64,000 bases of DNA from an uncultured Parvularculaceae bacterium (GCA_913055785.1 CAJXLJ010000006.1:36367-100366), one strand, 5' to 3'. Numbered from the stretch's first letter, positions 15,776 to 24,675 are shown. Made by a program: numbers and translations. The notes: generated from the sequence alone by a model not told the origin.

Positions 15776-16513
15776 ATGTTGAACCGGATCTTCAGGAAAA
15801 ACGGCTCAGGCGCCAGCGCGCCGGAAGGCAAGCGGCTCTATGCGGTCGGCGACATCCACGGCTGCGCCACCCTGCTTGACGATCTGGTCGAGATCATCGT
15901 CGAAGACGCTGAAGGTCTCGAGAACGCCTCGGTCGTCTTTCTCGGCGACTACATCGACCGCGGTCCGGACAGCAAAGGGGTGATCGACCGGCTGATCGCG
16001 TTCGGCAAGGCGCATCCGGCGACCGTCTTCCTCAAGGGCAATCACGAAGCAATCATGCTCGACTTCCTCCACGACCCGAACGAGATGCTGCACTGGCTGG
16101 ACTGGGGCGGCGAGGAAACGCTTGAAAGTTACGGCCTTGAGAACATTCTTGGGCGGGACGGAGAAGACCTCGCCGAAGAGCTGGCGCAAAAAATGCCCGG
16201 CGCGCACCATAAATTCCTGGACTCCCTCGCGCTGACGCATATCGAGGGCGATTATTTATTCGTTCATGCAGGCGTAAGGCCCGGCGTCGCGCTCGAAGAC
16301 CAGCAGGAAGACGATCTCTTATGGATTCGCGGCCGCTTTCATAAGGCGAAAGCCGATGAGCGCCCGCCCTATACGGTGGTCCATGGTCATCAGCCGCTGA
16401 AATCCGCGCTGGACGCCGGCTGGCGCATAGACGTCGACACCGGCGCCTGCTGGTCGGGCCGGCTTACGGCCGTTGTGCTCGAAGGCGACAAGCGCCGGTT
16501 TGTCTCAACCTGA
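15776..16513 (+). CDS. Metallophosphoesterase, PPP-family serine/threonine phosphatase type
   Basis: 245 residues. The metal-binding motifs appear in order: GDIHG near residue 26, GDYIDRGPDS near 58, GNHE near 88, then HAGV near 165 and HGHQP near 202. This order matches bacterial PPP phosphatases of the serine/threonine protein phosphatase 1 type or diadenosine-tetraphosphatase type. It is probably cytoplasmic. The substrate cannot be told from sequence. No strong ribosome-binding site precedes the ATG. It converges on the methyltransferase gene with only 6 bp between stop codons. Confidence 0.82.
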   Translation: MLNRIFRKNGSGASAPEGKRLYAVGDIHGCATLLDDLVEIIVEDAEGLENASVVFLGDYIDRGPDSKGVIDRLIAFGKAHPATVFLKGNHEAIMLDFLHDPNEMLHWLDWGGEETLESYGLENILGRDGEDLAEELAQKMPGAHHKFLDSLALTHIEGDYLFVHAGVRPGVALEDQQEDDLLWIRGRFHKAKADERPPYTVVHGHQPLKSALDAGWRIDVDTGACWSGRLTAVVLEGDKRRFVST

Positions 16514-16519
16514 GAGGAG

Positions 16520-17869
16520 TCAGGCGGATTTCGCCGCCTCATTGTCCTTGTTTTCCGCAACAAGGCGCGGTCCGCCCGCCGCCGCAAGAATGGAGCGCAG
16601 GGTTTCAACGCCCGCGGCGCCGTCGCCGCCTGCGATCGATTTGCCGTATTCTGTGGCGTAGTTCGCCGCGCTCACCACATGAGGCATGGGCGTGACGAAT
16701 ACCATTTTCGCCCCGAGCATGATCGTTTCGCGCCAGCGCTCCAGCGTCTCGCGCTTGTAACGGGCCTGGGCGATCAGATAGTCCGGCTCTGCGGCGCGGC
16801 TGTCGGTTTCGGAGATAATCGGCGGACCGTTCTTGCCGAGACGATCCTGTTCCCGGGCTTCGGCCGTATCGACCACTGCGGTGATGATTTTTTTCGCGCC
16901 CCCAGCCCAGCCGATCAGCGCTTCGGTTTGCGCGTCGGCGCCGAGAATATGCGCCGTCTCGCCGCGCTTTTCGATGTCTTTCAAAAGCGCGACAAACGAC
17001 TCCTGTACGCTTTCAATGCGGCGCTCAAACGACTGGTAAGGCTGGATGGCGCGCATGGCGAGGGCGTTTTCTTCATCCCACAGCCGTGCGAGACGCTCGA
17101 ACCACGGATCGAAGTCGAACTCGCTGTTTTCCTTGTGCGTAACGAACAACCGGATCGACCCGCCCTCTTTCGACGTAAGCGCGCCCTTGACGATTTTCAT
17201 ACCCGCGTCACGCACCATCCACTCGAGAACGCCGAGAGAGTAAACCGCCGCAACGCCGGCCTGCAGCACGTCAACCGCATTGCGCGCCAGCACGGACGGC
17301 GAATAAAGGGTTTCAAGTACGAAGATGCCGTCATCCGTAAGCCGGGCTTTGGCGGCCGCCAGAAACGCCTTCGGATCGTCAATCTGTTCGAGTACGGAAA
17401 CCGCCGTGATGATGTCGAATTTCTTCTCGCCGAAGGCGCTGTCGAGTTCCGCCGACGGAAACGCCGCTTTCGCCGTCCACGCCCATGAACCGATCTCTTC
17501 CACCAGTTCCGAAGGGTCGACGCCGTAACGATCAACCCAGCGCGGGTAATAGGAAAGAAGCGCGCCGTCATTGCAGCCGATATCGAGCGCCGCGCAGTCG
17601 CGTCCGGAAATCAGCTCAAGGGCTTCGGTGGCCGCCGCGCGCAAATGCTCCCGATTGGAACTGTGACGGCCTGAAGGCGCAATATCGGCATGCGCGCCGT
17701 GCGCGCCCGCTTGCAGGAGGCCGCATGCGCGGGCATGGCGCGACGGATCGCACAACACATAATCATCTGTATAATGACTGGATTTGCGCGCACGCCCGCC
17801 GATCTTCATCGAAAACGCCGGCGTCAGGGTTTTCGATCCGCAGGCCCTGCATTCGGTGATCTTTTTCAC
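16520..17869 (-). CDS. SAM-dependent C-methyltransferase-like protein (zinc-binding N-terminus)
   Basis: 449 residues with three parts. The N-terminal zinc-binding region contains CRACGSKTL, then a CD...HARACG cluster. The central Rossmann methyltransferase has ALDIGCNDGALLSYY near 93, YGVDPSE near 113 and FDIITAVSVLEQIDDP near 148. The C-terminal domain (PPIISETDSRAAEPDYLIAQ) resembles the C-methyltransferase C-terminal domain that follows in sugar methyltransferases such as TylC3 types. The likely role is C-methylation of a nucleotide sugar or related substrate. The second Cys pair is spaced unusually compared with the standard CxxC..CxxC. Confidence 0.75.
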   Translation of the reverse strand: MKKITECRACGSKTLTPAFSMKIGGRARKSSHYTDDYVLCDPSRHARACGLLQAGAHGAHADIAPSGRHSSNREHLRAAATEALELISGRDCAALDIGCNDGALLSYYPRWVDRYGVDPSELVEEIGSWAWTAKAAFPSAELDSAFGEKKFDIITAVSVLEQIDDPKAFLAAAKARLTDDGIFVLETLYSPSVLARNAVDVLQAGVAAVYSLGVLEWMVRDAGMKIVKGALTSKEGGSIRLFVTHKENSEFDFDPWFERLARLWDEENALAMRAIQPYQSFERRIESVQESFVALLKDIEKRGETAHILGADAQTEALIGWAGGAKKIITAVVDTAEAREQDRLGKNGPPIISETDSRAAEPDYLIAQARYKRETLERWRETIMLGAKMVFVTPMPHVVSAANYATEYGKSIAGGDGAAGVETLRSILAAAGGPRLVAENKDNEAAKSA

Positions 17870-17945
17870 AGGCGTTCATCCTTTTTCGCGCGCTCAGCTA
17901 TTGCGGCGAGCGTTGCAGGACAGCGTAAAAACAGCGTTAAGGCAT

Positions 17946-18040
17946 TGATATCGCTTAATTTTGTATAGACGATACTAATCATGGTTAAGAAAGCGTAGCT
18001 TTCCCGAACCCCAGGCGCCGCGCGAAACGGCGCCTTTTGG
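17946..18040 (+). ncRNA. Candidate orphan transcript with intrinsic terminator
   Basis: AGGCGCCG (18013-18020) pairs with CGGCGCCT (18028-18035) and is followed by TTTT on the plus strand. No plus-strand gene lies upstream, because the flanking genes both read leftward. An AT-rich stretch near 17946-17975 (TTGATA, TATAGA) could hold a promoter. A short leader frame ATG..TAG (five codons) sits at 17981. This could be a small RNA, or a hairpin of no function. Confidence 0.25.
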
Positions 18041-18072
18041 CAACCACTCTGAACGAAGGGTGAAGCTTTCGG

Positions 18073-19230
18073 TTACGCCGCGAGCCGGGCGATCAACTTG
18101 CGCAGGAATTCCGTACACTCGCGAATCTGGTCGACAGCGATGAACTCATTCGGCTGGTGCGCCTGGTCTATGGAGCCCGGCCCGCAAATGACCGTCGAAA
18201 AGCCTGCTTCCTGAAACTGGCCGGCTTCTGCGGCGTAGGCCACAACGTCGGTGCTGTTATGGCCGGTGATCGCCTTGGCGAGGTCTGCCGCCGGATTGTC
18301 TTGATGGGGGGAAAGCGACGGCGCATTGGTCATCTGCTCGATGGTGACGCTGCAGCCGCCGGCCTTCGACCGCATCTCCGCTTCGACGCCCCGGGCGAAG
18401 TCCGTGAACTCCCCGATGATGTCTTCGCGGGAATCGCCTGGCACCACGCGCAGATCCCAGTCGAACACCGCTTCGCCGGCCATGATGTTGAGCTGCGTGC
18501 CGCCATGAACGACATTGACGGTCATGGTCGAGTATGGCGGATCGAAAGGCGATTCAGGATCAGCCTCTCTCGCCCGCGCCGCCCGCATGTCGGCGATTTT
18601 CGAAATCATTTTCGCCGCCGCCTCGACCGCCGAAACGCCGCGGTCGGTCTGGCTCGAATGGGTCGTGAAGCCCTTCACCGTCACCCGGAAGGAGGCGATC
18701 CCCTTGTGGCCGTCGATCACCCGCATCATCGTCGGCTCGCCGACAATGACGGCGGAGGGCGCGGGAACCTTGCCGGCGATTTCCGCAATCATGCTGGGCG
18801 CGCCGAGGCAACCGATCTCCTCATCATAGGAAAGCGCAAAGATAAGCGGCCGCTTGAGGCCGGCGGCGAGCATTTCCGGAACCAGCGACAGACCGATCGC
18901 GGAAAAGCTTTTCATGTCCGAAACGCCGCGCCCGTAGAGCTTTCCTTCCTGCTCCTCCACAGTCCACGGATCGGTCTTCCAGTCCTGGCCTTCCACCGGC
19001 ACGACATCCGTATGGCCGGAAAGCACGACGCCGCCTTCGGTCCTGGGACCGACAATCGCATAGAGATTGGACTTCGTGCCGTCCTCATTTTCCACCCGGA
19101 AGGTCTCAACGCCGAGGCCATGCAGATAGGTTTCTACATCCTCGATCAGCGCCAGATTGGAACGCGAAGAGGTCGTATCAAAAGCGACGAGGCGGGAAAT
19201 CCAGTCGAGCTGGCTTTGTATGTCTGTCAT
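18073..19230 (-). CDS. argE: Acetylornithine deacetylase
   Basis: 385 residues of the M20 metallopeptidase family, from ATG 19230 (MTDIQSQL). It contains the metal-binding VVLSGHTDVVPV near 70, YGRGVSDMKSF near 105, the catalytic SYDEEIGCLGAP near 137, and VIVGEPTMM near 165. The dimerisation domain and the late His motif GSIDQAHQPNEFI follow near 355. It removes acetate from N-acetylornithine in arginine synthesis. The VGEPT..V..GHKG signature supports ArgE over DapE. Confidence 0.88.
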   Translation of the reverse strand: MTDIQSQLDWISRLVAFDTTSSRSNLALIEDVETYLHGLGVETFRVENEDGTKSNLYAIVGPRTEGGVVLSGHTDVVPVEGQDWKTDPWTVEEQEGKLYGRGVSDMKSFSAIGLSLVPEMLAAGLKRPLIFALSYDEEIGCLGAPSMIAEIAGKVPAPSAVIVGEPTMMRVIDGHKGIASFRVTVKGFTTHSSQTDRGVSAVEAAAKMISKIADMRAARAREADPESPFDPPYSTMTVNVVHGGTQLNIMAGEAVFDWDLRVVPGDSREDIIGEFTDFARGVEAEMRSKAGGCSVTIEQMTNAPSLSPHQDNPAADLAKAITGHNSTDVVAYAAEAGQFQEAGFSTVICGPGSIDQAHQPNEFIAVDQIRECTEFLRKLIARLAA

Positions 19231-19324
19231 GAGCGTTAGCTTGGCCGCCCGCGCGCGGCGGCGCAATATCTTTCGTGAGCCTTATGCCGGCGTCGCCTTT
19301 AGCCCGGGAAGACAGGCGCTCCGA

Positions 19325-19966
19325 CTATTTCGTCAGGCGCTGCGAGATCGCCGCGCTGACGGCGCGGCTCGCCTCATGACCGCTGCGAGCAAGATGCTCG
19401 GCGACGCTGCGCGCATCGGCTTCAGGAAAATCCTGATGAAGCTTCGATATCGCCTCGATGCGGCTGACCTCGATTTCAAAGGCGCGCAGCCGGGGACGGA
19501 GACGCTCTACATAGTCATCCGTAACGCCTTCGATCGACCAGGCGGGCTTTTCTGAAAGCCCCTGAAACCGCGCTTCCGCAGCTGCGGCGAGATCGTTGAT
19601 CAGCGTGTCGAAGAAGGCGCGGTCCTCACGAACGCGAACCCGTCCCCAGACATGAACGGCCGTGTAGTCCCAGGTGCCGGCATGGTCCTGCGCCGTGCGC
19701 CAGTTGGGCGACACATAGCTGTCCGGCCCCGAAAAGGCGACCAATGCCTCTGCGTCATCCAACGCGTTGCATTGCGGATTAGCGGCGTTCATATGCGCGC
19801 GGAGACGGCGGACCTCGCCGGCTTCTACATCGACGGCGAAAGGAAGTCGCGTTACGCGCAGGCCGCCTTCACCGCCCGTGATGAAATGCGCGAATGGACA
19901 GGCGCGTAAAAGCCCCTCGATCTTCGCCCGATCGTGCTCGTGATGCGGCCGCGGCGGATACGCCAT
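19325..19966 (-). CDS. FMN-binding PaiB-type protein
   Basis: 213 residues. ATG 19966 follows AAGGA. The PaiB family shows an N-terminal MAYPPRPHHE, LPFAVDVEAG, RLRAHMNAANPQ near 55, VSPNWRTAQDHAGTWDYTAVHVWGRV near 87, and a C-terminal KLHQDFPEADARSVAEHL. In Bacillus PaiB is a transcriptional regulator of sporulation and protease genes. Homologues in proteobacteria are split-barrel flavin-binding proteins of unclear role. It lies between argE and the homocysteine methyltransferase, all on the minus strand. Confidence 0.82.
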   Translation of the reverse strand: MAYPPRPHHEHDRAKIEGLLRACPFAHFITGGEGGLRVTRLPFAVDVEAGEVRRLRAHMNAANPQCNALDDAEALVAFSGPDSYVSPNWRTAQDHAGTWDYTAVHVWGRVRVREDRAFFDTLINDLAAAAEARFQGLSEKPAWSIEGVTDDYVERLRPRLRAFEIEVSRIEAISKLHQDFPEADARSVAEHLARSGHEASRAVSAAISQRLTK

Positions 19967-19979
19967 CTTTGATCCTTGT

Positions 19980-21053
19980 TCAGCCCGCCAGTTTGAACGG
20001 CTCAAGTCCGGAAAGCTTCATTTCGGTCTCGAGTTCAGGGATTTCCCGCGGCTGGACGCCCTTCACCGCCTCGGCGAAGGCGCGAATGTGGTCCGGCGTC
20101 GTGCCGCAACAACCGCCGACAATGTTCAAGAGCCCGCTTTCCGCCCACTCTTTGAGGTGTTTGGTCATGGACGACGGGGTTTCATCGTAATCACCGAAAG
20201 CATTAGGCAGCCCCGCATTCGGATAGGCGGAAACATAGGCGTCCGCAACGCGCGACAGCTCGGCCACATAAGGGCGCATGAGGTCCGGCCCCAGAGCGCA
20301 GTTGACGCCGACCGAGAGCGGCCGCGCGTGACGCACCGCGTTCCAGAACGCTTCCGGCGTCTGGCCGGAAAGCGTGCGGCCCGACTGGTCGGTGATCGTC
20401 ACCGAAAGCATAATTGGAACTTCAAAGCCAAGCGTGTCGAACAGCGCCTTGACGGCGAAGATCGCCGCCTTGGCGTTCAGTGTATCGAAGATCGTCTCGA
20501 TCAGGATCGCATCCGCGCCGCCCTCAAGGAGGCCTCTCGCCGCCTCGCCATAGGAGTCGGCGAGCGTGTCGAAATCCGTATTGCGCTTGCCGGGGTCGTT
20601 GACGTCCGGGGAGATTGAGGCGGTCCGGTTGGTCGGCCCGATGGCGCCGGCGACAAAACGGGTGCGCCCGTCTTTCGCGGCTGCGTCCGCCGCCTCCCGG
20701 GCGATCCGCGCGCCCTCGCGGTTCAGTTCGAAAGCGAGGTCTTCCATGCCGTAATCGGCCTGCGCGATGGTGGTCGAGGAAAAGGTGTTGGTCTCGATGA
20801 TGTCGGCGCCGGCGGCGAGATAGGCGTCATGCATGTCGCGCACGATCTCGGGGCGAGACAGGATCAGGATGTCGTTATTGCCTTTGATGTCGCTCGCCCA
20901 GCCCGCAAAGCGGTCGCCGCGATAACCCGCCTCATCGAGTTCGAAGCGCTGGATAAACGTGCCGGCGGCGCCGTCGAGCACGAGAATTCGTTTCTTGAGG
21001 GTTTCTTTCAGCGCGTCGATGCGCGCTTGTCTTCCGGGATATGAATCGCTCAT
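19980..21053 (-). CDS. Homocysteine S-methyltransferase (stand-alone MetH N-terminal domain)
   Basis: 357 residues, matching only the first domain of cobalamin-dependent MetH. ATG 21053 is used. Blocks are [104 protein letters not shown], the zinc ligand VGVNCALGP near 248, and VGGCCGTTP near 317. Many Alphaproteobacteria split MetH in this way. The remaining folate/B12/activation domains must be encoded elsewhere. A SahR-like palindrome sits 16 bp upstream of the start. Confidence 0.9.
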   Translation of the reverse strand: MSDSYPGRQARIDALKETLKKRILVLDGAAGTFIQRFELDEAGYRGDRFAGWASDIKGNNDILILSRPEIVRDMHDAYLAAGADIIETNTFSSTTIAQADYGMEDLAFELNREGARIAREAADAAAKDGRTRFVAGAIGPTNRTASISPDVNDPGKRNTDFDTLADSYGEAARGLLEGGADAILIETIFDTLNAKAAIFAVKALFDTLGFEVPIMLSVTITDQSGRTLSGQTPEAFWNAVRHARPLSVGVNCALGPDLMRPYVAELSRVADAYVSAYPNAGLPNAFGDYDETPSSMTKHLKEWAESGLLNIVGGCCGTTPDHIRAFAEAVKGVQPREIPELETEMKLSGLEPFKLAG

Positions 21054-21068
21054 GGCAGCCTCCGAAAT

Positions 21069-21090
21069 CATATAAAGATTTCTTTATATG
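21069..21090. promoter_or_regulatory. SahR/ArsR-like operator upstream of the methionine gene
   Basis: Perfect inverted arms CATATAAAGA (21069-21078) and TCTTTATATG (21081-21090) with a 2-bp spacer. The form resembles the ATATAAAGA-type operators of ArsR-family SahR, which represses methionine-cycle genes and responds to S-adenosylhomocysteine. The regulator gene is not in the window. Confidence 0.65.
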
Positions 21091-21145
21091 ATTTGCAAGC
21101 GCCGTTTATAAAGAGCCTTAGATAATTGAAATATAATATAAAATG

Positions 21146-21172
21146 GATGTCCCGGCGCGAGGCCGGGACATC
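21146..21172 (-). terminator. Terminator after the H1-like gene
   Basis: GATGTCCCGGC (21146-21156) pairs with GCCGGGACATC (21162-21172) across a 5-nt loop, with outer AAATGG/CCATTT pairing. The minus strand continues ATTTTATATTATA. Confidence 0.6.
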
Positions 21173-21194
21173 AACCATTTTTCGGTTTGACCGG

Positions 21195-21458
21195 TTAGGC
21201 CGCTTTTTTGCGGCGAACCGTCTTCCGCTTGGCGGTGGTTTTCTTGGCCGCAGGCTTTTTCGCCACCGTCTTTTTCGCCGCTTTTTTCTTGGCGGGCGCT
21301 TTGACGACTTTGAGTTTCGCTTTTCTGACCGTTTTCTTTTTCGCCGTCGTTGCGGCTTTTGCTTTCCCCTTCACGGCCGTTTTTTTCTTGGCGGCGGTTT
21401 TGCGTTTCGCCGTCGTTTTCTTCGCCGCCGGCTTGGCGGCCTTCGTGGATTTTCTCAT
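21195..21458 (-). CDS. Histone H1-like lysine/alanine-rich DNA-binding protein
   Basis: 87 residues from ATG 21458, with GGGAAGC upstream. It is almost entirely Lys, Ala, Thr, Val and Arg, with repeated KKTAAKRK-, AAKKT- and KPAAKK-type units that resemble eukaryotic H1 tails and bacterial HctB/AlgP-type proteins. It is disordered and strongly basic, expected to bind DNA or RNA in the nucleoid. Low-complexity composition means homology cannot be judged by similarity alone. It is single-standing with its own terminator. Confidence 0.75.
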   Translation of the reverse strand: MRKSTKAAKPAAKKTTAKRKTAAKKKTAVKGKAKAATTAKKKTVRKAKLKVVKAPAKKKAAKKTVAKKPAAKKTTAKRKTVRRKKAA

Positions 21459-21550
21459 TTTCTGAGCTTCCCCTGATACGCTGACCAATTGCCAGCATTT
21501 CGCCCTTATGCTGACGTGCGTTAACGAACAATAAAAAAATGCAATTCGCC

Positions 21551-22480
21551 CTAGTCAATGCTGCGGGCGTTTATCCGCTCATCCCAATACGGATTGTTGT
21601 GAAAACGCTCGACAAGAGCGTCTATGAAGACGCGAACCCGTTGCGACAGGCGCCGGGTCGGCGGGTAAAGCACAAAGAGGTTCGCCGGCGCCCAGGCGAA
21701 ATTGCAAAGCGCCGGCTGCAGGGCGCCCGCCTCGACCGGCTCGACGAGAAAGAAGGTCGGCTCGATCAAATACCCATGCCCATCGATGGCCATATCGGTG
21801 AGGAAGTCCCCATTATTAGCTAACATCTTGATGGTCGCGGTCAGCGACCCGGCCTCGCCGCCGGGTCCCCAGTAAGGAACGATTTCGGGCCTCGCGATAT
21901 TTGAATAGCGAATGCAGGGGAGCTTCTCGAGGTCCCGCGGATGCGCCGGCGCGCCGTACTCTTTCCAGAAAGCCGGCGCCGCCGCGACAACCTGGCGGAC
22001 CGGGCAGAGCTTGCGGGCGATGAGGCTTGAATCGGCGAGCGCCCCGATCCGCACCGCGACGTCAAACCCCTCCTCGATGAGGTCGACCTTGCGGTCCGAA
22101 AAATCGATTTCGAGATCGAGGCCGGGATGTGCGTCGATAAATTTCGAGAGCACCGGCTGGAGGTGCTTGAGTCCGAAAGAGAGGGGCGCGGCGATCTTCA
22201 GCTTGCCGATGAGTTCGGTCATGCCGGCGCTCGCCTCGGCCTCCGCTTCTTCAAGATCGTCCAGCAGCGCAGAGGCGCGGCTCAGAAAATTCGAACCGGC
22301 TTCCGTCAAGGTCACGCGCCTTGTCGTGCGATTGAAAAGCTGCACGCCAAGACGCGCTTCGAGATCGGCAAGGCGACGGCTGACGGCGGATTTCGCCACA
22401 TTAAGCCGCTCGGCGGCGGCGCTGATCGAGCCGCTGCGGGCGATCTGAACGAAGGCGTCGAGTTCGGAAAAACGGTCCAT
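21551..22480 (-). CDS. LysR-family transcriptional regulator
   Basis: 309 residues. The N-terminal winged HTH (ELDAFVQIARSGSISAAAERLNVAKSAVSRRLADLEARLGVQLFNRTTRRVTLTEAG) is followed by a periplasmic-binding-like effector domain (KIAAPLSFG, DVAVRIG near 145). It is divergent from a DoxX-azoreductase pair. A palindrome at its own start codon suggests autoregulation and control of the divergent operon, the usual LysR arrangement. The effector is unknown, perhaps a quinone or electrophile given the neighbours. Confidence 0.9.
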   Translation of the reverse strand: MDRFSELDAFVQIARSGSISAAAERLNVAKSAVSRRLADLEARLGVQLFNRTTRRVTLTEAGSNFLSRASALLDDLEEAEAEASAGMTELIGKLKIAAPLSFGLKHLQPVLSKFIDAHPGLDLEIDFSDRKVDLIEEGFDVAVRIGALADSSLIARKLCPVRQVVAAAPAFWKEYGAPAHPRDLEKLPCIRYSNIARPEIVPYWGPGGEAGSLTATIKMLANNGDFLTDMAIDGHGYLIEPTFFLVEPVEAGALQPALCNFAWAPANLFVLYPPTRRLSQRVRVFIDALVERFHNNPYWDERINARSID

Positions 22481-22500
22481 TGTTCTATTCTATAGAACAA
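22480..22500. promoter_or_regulatory. LysR-type palindrome in the divergent promoter
   Basis: Arms TTGTTCTA (22480-22487) and TAGAACAA (22493-22500) with a 5-bp spacer, containing the T-N11-A pattern. The left arm touches the LysR start codon. The divergent doxX gene starts at 22604. Confidence 0.6.
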
Positions 22501-22603
22501 TCATTTCTAAATATCCAAGCTTGTCATTTTTTTAAGAACAAATAGCTTCTCCGCGTCGGCGTGATCCCTCACGCCCCCGGTTTCAACAAGACGGAGAAAT
22601 GAG

Positions 22604-22984
22604 ATGACTGCTCTTTCACCCTACGCCGCCGCGGCCGGCCGCACCCTCCTCGCCAGCCTGTTTTTGTTTTCCGGCGTCACAAAGCTCGGCGCCTATGAAG
22701 CGACGCAAGGATATATGGAGGCGTCCGGCGCGCCCGGCGCGCTTCTGCCGCTCGTAATCGGCCTCGAGATCCTCGTACCGCTTGCGATCATCACGGGGTA
22801 TTACGCGCGCTTCGCCGCCTTCCTGCTCGCGGGATTTTCGATCCTCGCAGCGGCGGTTTTTCATTTCGATTTCACCGACCAGATCCAGTCGGTGATGTTC
22901 CTGAAAAACATCTCGATCGCCGGCGGGCTGTTGCTGCTCGTCGCCAATGGCCCCGGCGCCCTCAGCCTCACCCCGAACCGCTAA
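22604..22984 (+). CDS. DoxX-family membrane protein
   Basis: 126 residues with four hydrophobic helices. The family opens with GRTLLASLFLFSGVTKLGAYEATQGYMEASGAP and continues with LEILVPLAIITGYYARFAAFLLAGFSILAA and FLKNISIAGGLLLL. DoxX proteins are linked to quinone, thiosulfate or redox-stress processes. Here it heads a two-gene operon with an FMN azoreductase 21 bp downstream, under the divergent LysR regulator. Confidence 0.85.
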   Translation: MTALSPYAAAAGRTLLASLFLFSGVTKLGAYEATQGYMEASGAPGALLPLVIGLEILVPLAIITGYYARFAAFLLAGFSILAAAVFHFDFTDQIQSVMFLKNISIAGGLLLLVANGPGALSLTPNR

Positions 22985-23005
22985 TCCGAACCAAGGAGAC
23001 TCATC

Positions 23006-23638
23006 ATGACCGAAGCACCGCTCAATGTTCTTGTCGTTAGCGCCAGCGGCCGCCGAGCAGGCTCCGTCAGCCGCAATTTGACGTCAGACCTCGTCGCCGC
23101 CCTTGCCGATAAAGGCCGCAAACTGACCATCGTCGAACGCGATCTTGCTGAAGGCGCGCCGTTTGTCGATGAGGACTGGATCGGCGCCAACTTTACGCCG
23201 CCAGAAAACCGCAGCGCCGACCAGTCGGCGACCCTTTCCTATTCAGACGGCCTTGTCGACGAGCTGAAAGCCGCCGACCTGATCGTCATCGCAACGCCGG
23301 TCTACAATTTCGGGATCCCTGCGTCTCTCAAGGCCTGGATCGACCAGGTCGCCCGCGCGCGGGTGACATTCAAATACACCGAGAACGGACCGGTCGGTCT
23401 CCTTGAAAACAAGCGTGCGATTATCGTCGCCGCATCAGGCGGAACGGAAGTCGGCTCGGCGATTGATTTCGCAACGCCCTATCTGCGCCACATCCTCAGC
23501 TTCATCGGCGTCACCGACGTCGACATCGTCGCTGCGGACCGGCTGATGATGGATGCGGAAACGTCCCTCGCAAGGGCTCAGAAACAGATCAGCGCGGCGG
23601 TTCAGAAGACTGCGGGATTCGCCCGGCGTGCGGCTTAA
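23006..23638 (+). CDS. azoR: FMN-dependent NADH-azoreductase / quinone reductase
   Basis: 210 residues of the flavodoxin-like fold. The FMN phosphate loop is VVSASGRRAGSVSRNL near residue 11. The central block LIVIATPVYNFGIPASLKAWIDQVARARVTF near 92 and the AIIVAASGG region near 140 are typical of AzoR. It reduces quinones and azo compounds at the expense of NADH. GGAG precedes the ATG. Paired with DoxX and LysR, it is probably induced by quinone or electrophile stress. Confidence 0.87.
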   Translation: MTEAPLNVLVVSASGRRAGSVSRNLTSDLVAALADKGRKLTIVERDLAEGAPFVDEDWIGANFTPPENRSADQSATLSYSDGLVDELKAADLIVIATPVYNFGIPASLKAWIDQVARARVTFKYTENGPVGLLENKRAIIVAASGGTEVGSAIDFATPYLRHILSFIGVTDVDIVAADRLMMDAETSLARAQKQISAAVQKTAGFARRAA

Positions 23639-23658
23639 ACGCCTAGCGGCGCGCAAAA

Positions 23659-23687
23659 AAAACCCCGCCCTCAACAGGCGGGGTTTT
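23659..23687. terminator. Bidirectional intrinsic terminator
   Basis: AAAACCCCGCC (23659-23669) pairs with GGCGGGGTTTT (23677-23687). It separates the converging azoR and FKBP genes. Confidence 0.85.
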
Positions 23688-23706
23688 CCCTTGAGGCTGT
23701 CGCCCG

Positions 23707-24675
23707 CTACTTCACTTCAATGAGTTCGACCTCGAAGATCAGCGCTTCGTTCGGACCGATCGGACCGCTGCCGGTCTCGCCATAAGCAAGAGCGGGCGGA
23801 ATAAAGAAACGGTATTTGTCGCCGACGCTCATCAACTGAACGCCTTCCGTCCAGCCGGCGATCACACGGTTCAGCGGAAACTCAATCGGCTGGCCGCGTT
23901 TAAACGAAGAGTCGAATTCCGTGCCATTGATCAGCGTCCCCTGATAGTGAACCTTGACGACATTGGTCGCTTCCGGGCTGGCGCCGCCTTTGGCGCCTTT
24001 CGAAATCACTTCGTATTGCAGGCCGGAAGCGGTGGTTTTGACGCCTTCCTTGTTGGCGTTCTCCGCCAGGAACGCGTTTGCCGCCTCCAGATTGCGTTCC
24101 GGATTATCGACCTTGATCAGTTCAACATCGAAGATCAGCGCTTCGTTCGGACCAATCGGCCCGCCCGGCGTACCGGTCTCGCCATAGGCGAGTTCAGACG
24201 GAACAAAGAAACGGTATTTGTCGCCTTCGCTCATCAACTGAACGCCTTCCGTCCAGCCGGGGATCACCCTGTTGAGTTGAAACTTCGCCGCCGCGCCATG
24301 GGCGCGCGAGGAATCGAATTCGAGACCGTCCTTCAGCGTGCCGACATATTCAACAACGACAACATCGGTCGAGACCGGCGAAGCGCCGTCTTCCGGCCCC
24401 TCTTCCAGCACCATGTATTGAAGGCCGCTATCAGTAACTTTCACCCCTTCGCGCTTGGCGTTTTCCTTCAGGAATTTCTTCGAAGCGCTTTTGTTTTTCG
24501 ACGCCAGCTTCGCCATCTGCGCAGGGTCGTGTTTCGGCAGCGGAATTGTCTCTACCTGCTGCGCACCGTCGGCGGCGTCCGGTGTTGAACTCGCGCTCGG
24601 TGACCCGCAAGCGGCGGCGGCGAAAGCGAATGCGCCCGCGCCAATCATCCATATTGTTCGCAAAATACTCTCCAT
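23707..24675 (-). CDS. Lipoprotein with two tandem FKBP-type peptidyl-prolyl isomerase domains
   Basis: 322 residues from ATG 24675. The signal peptide ends in lipobox AAAC near residue 23. Two FKBP domains follow, at about residues 90-185 and 220-322. Each is preceded by an FLxENAxxEGVK linker and has the GxxYEV start, the FDSS motif (LEFDSSRAHG; TEFDSSFKRG), the VI.GWTEGVQLMS..DKYRFF block and the AYGETG...PIGPNEALIF ending. The two halves are also closely similar at DNA level, for example GAAGATCAGCGCTTCGTTCG in both, which indicates an internal duplication. It should fold proteins in the periplasm. Confidence 0.88.
   Translation of the reverse strand: MESILRTIWMIGAGAFAFAAAACGSPSASSTPDAADGAQQVETIPLPKHDPAQMAKLASKNKSASKKFLKENAKREGVKVTDSGLQYMVLEEGPEDGASPVSTDVVVVEYVGTLKDGLEFDSSRAHGAAAKFQLNRVIPGWTEGVQLMSEGDKYRFFVPSELAYGETGTPGGPIGPNEALIFDVELIKVDNPERNLEAANAFLAENANKEGVKTTASGLQYEVISKGAKGGASPEATNVVKVHYQGTLINGTEFDSSFKRGQPIEFPLNRVIAGWTEGVQLMSVGDKYRFFIPPALAYGETGSGPIGPNEALIFEVELIEVK

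Noticed and set aside
21195..21458. Antisense plus frames of similar length over the H1-like gene
   Set aside because: The minus frame has a ribosome-binding site and a coherent Lys/Ala-rich protein. The plus frames are mirror products of its repeats.
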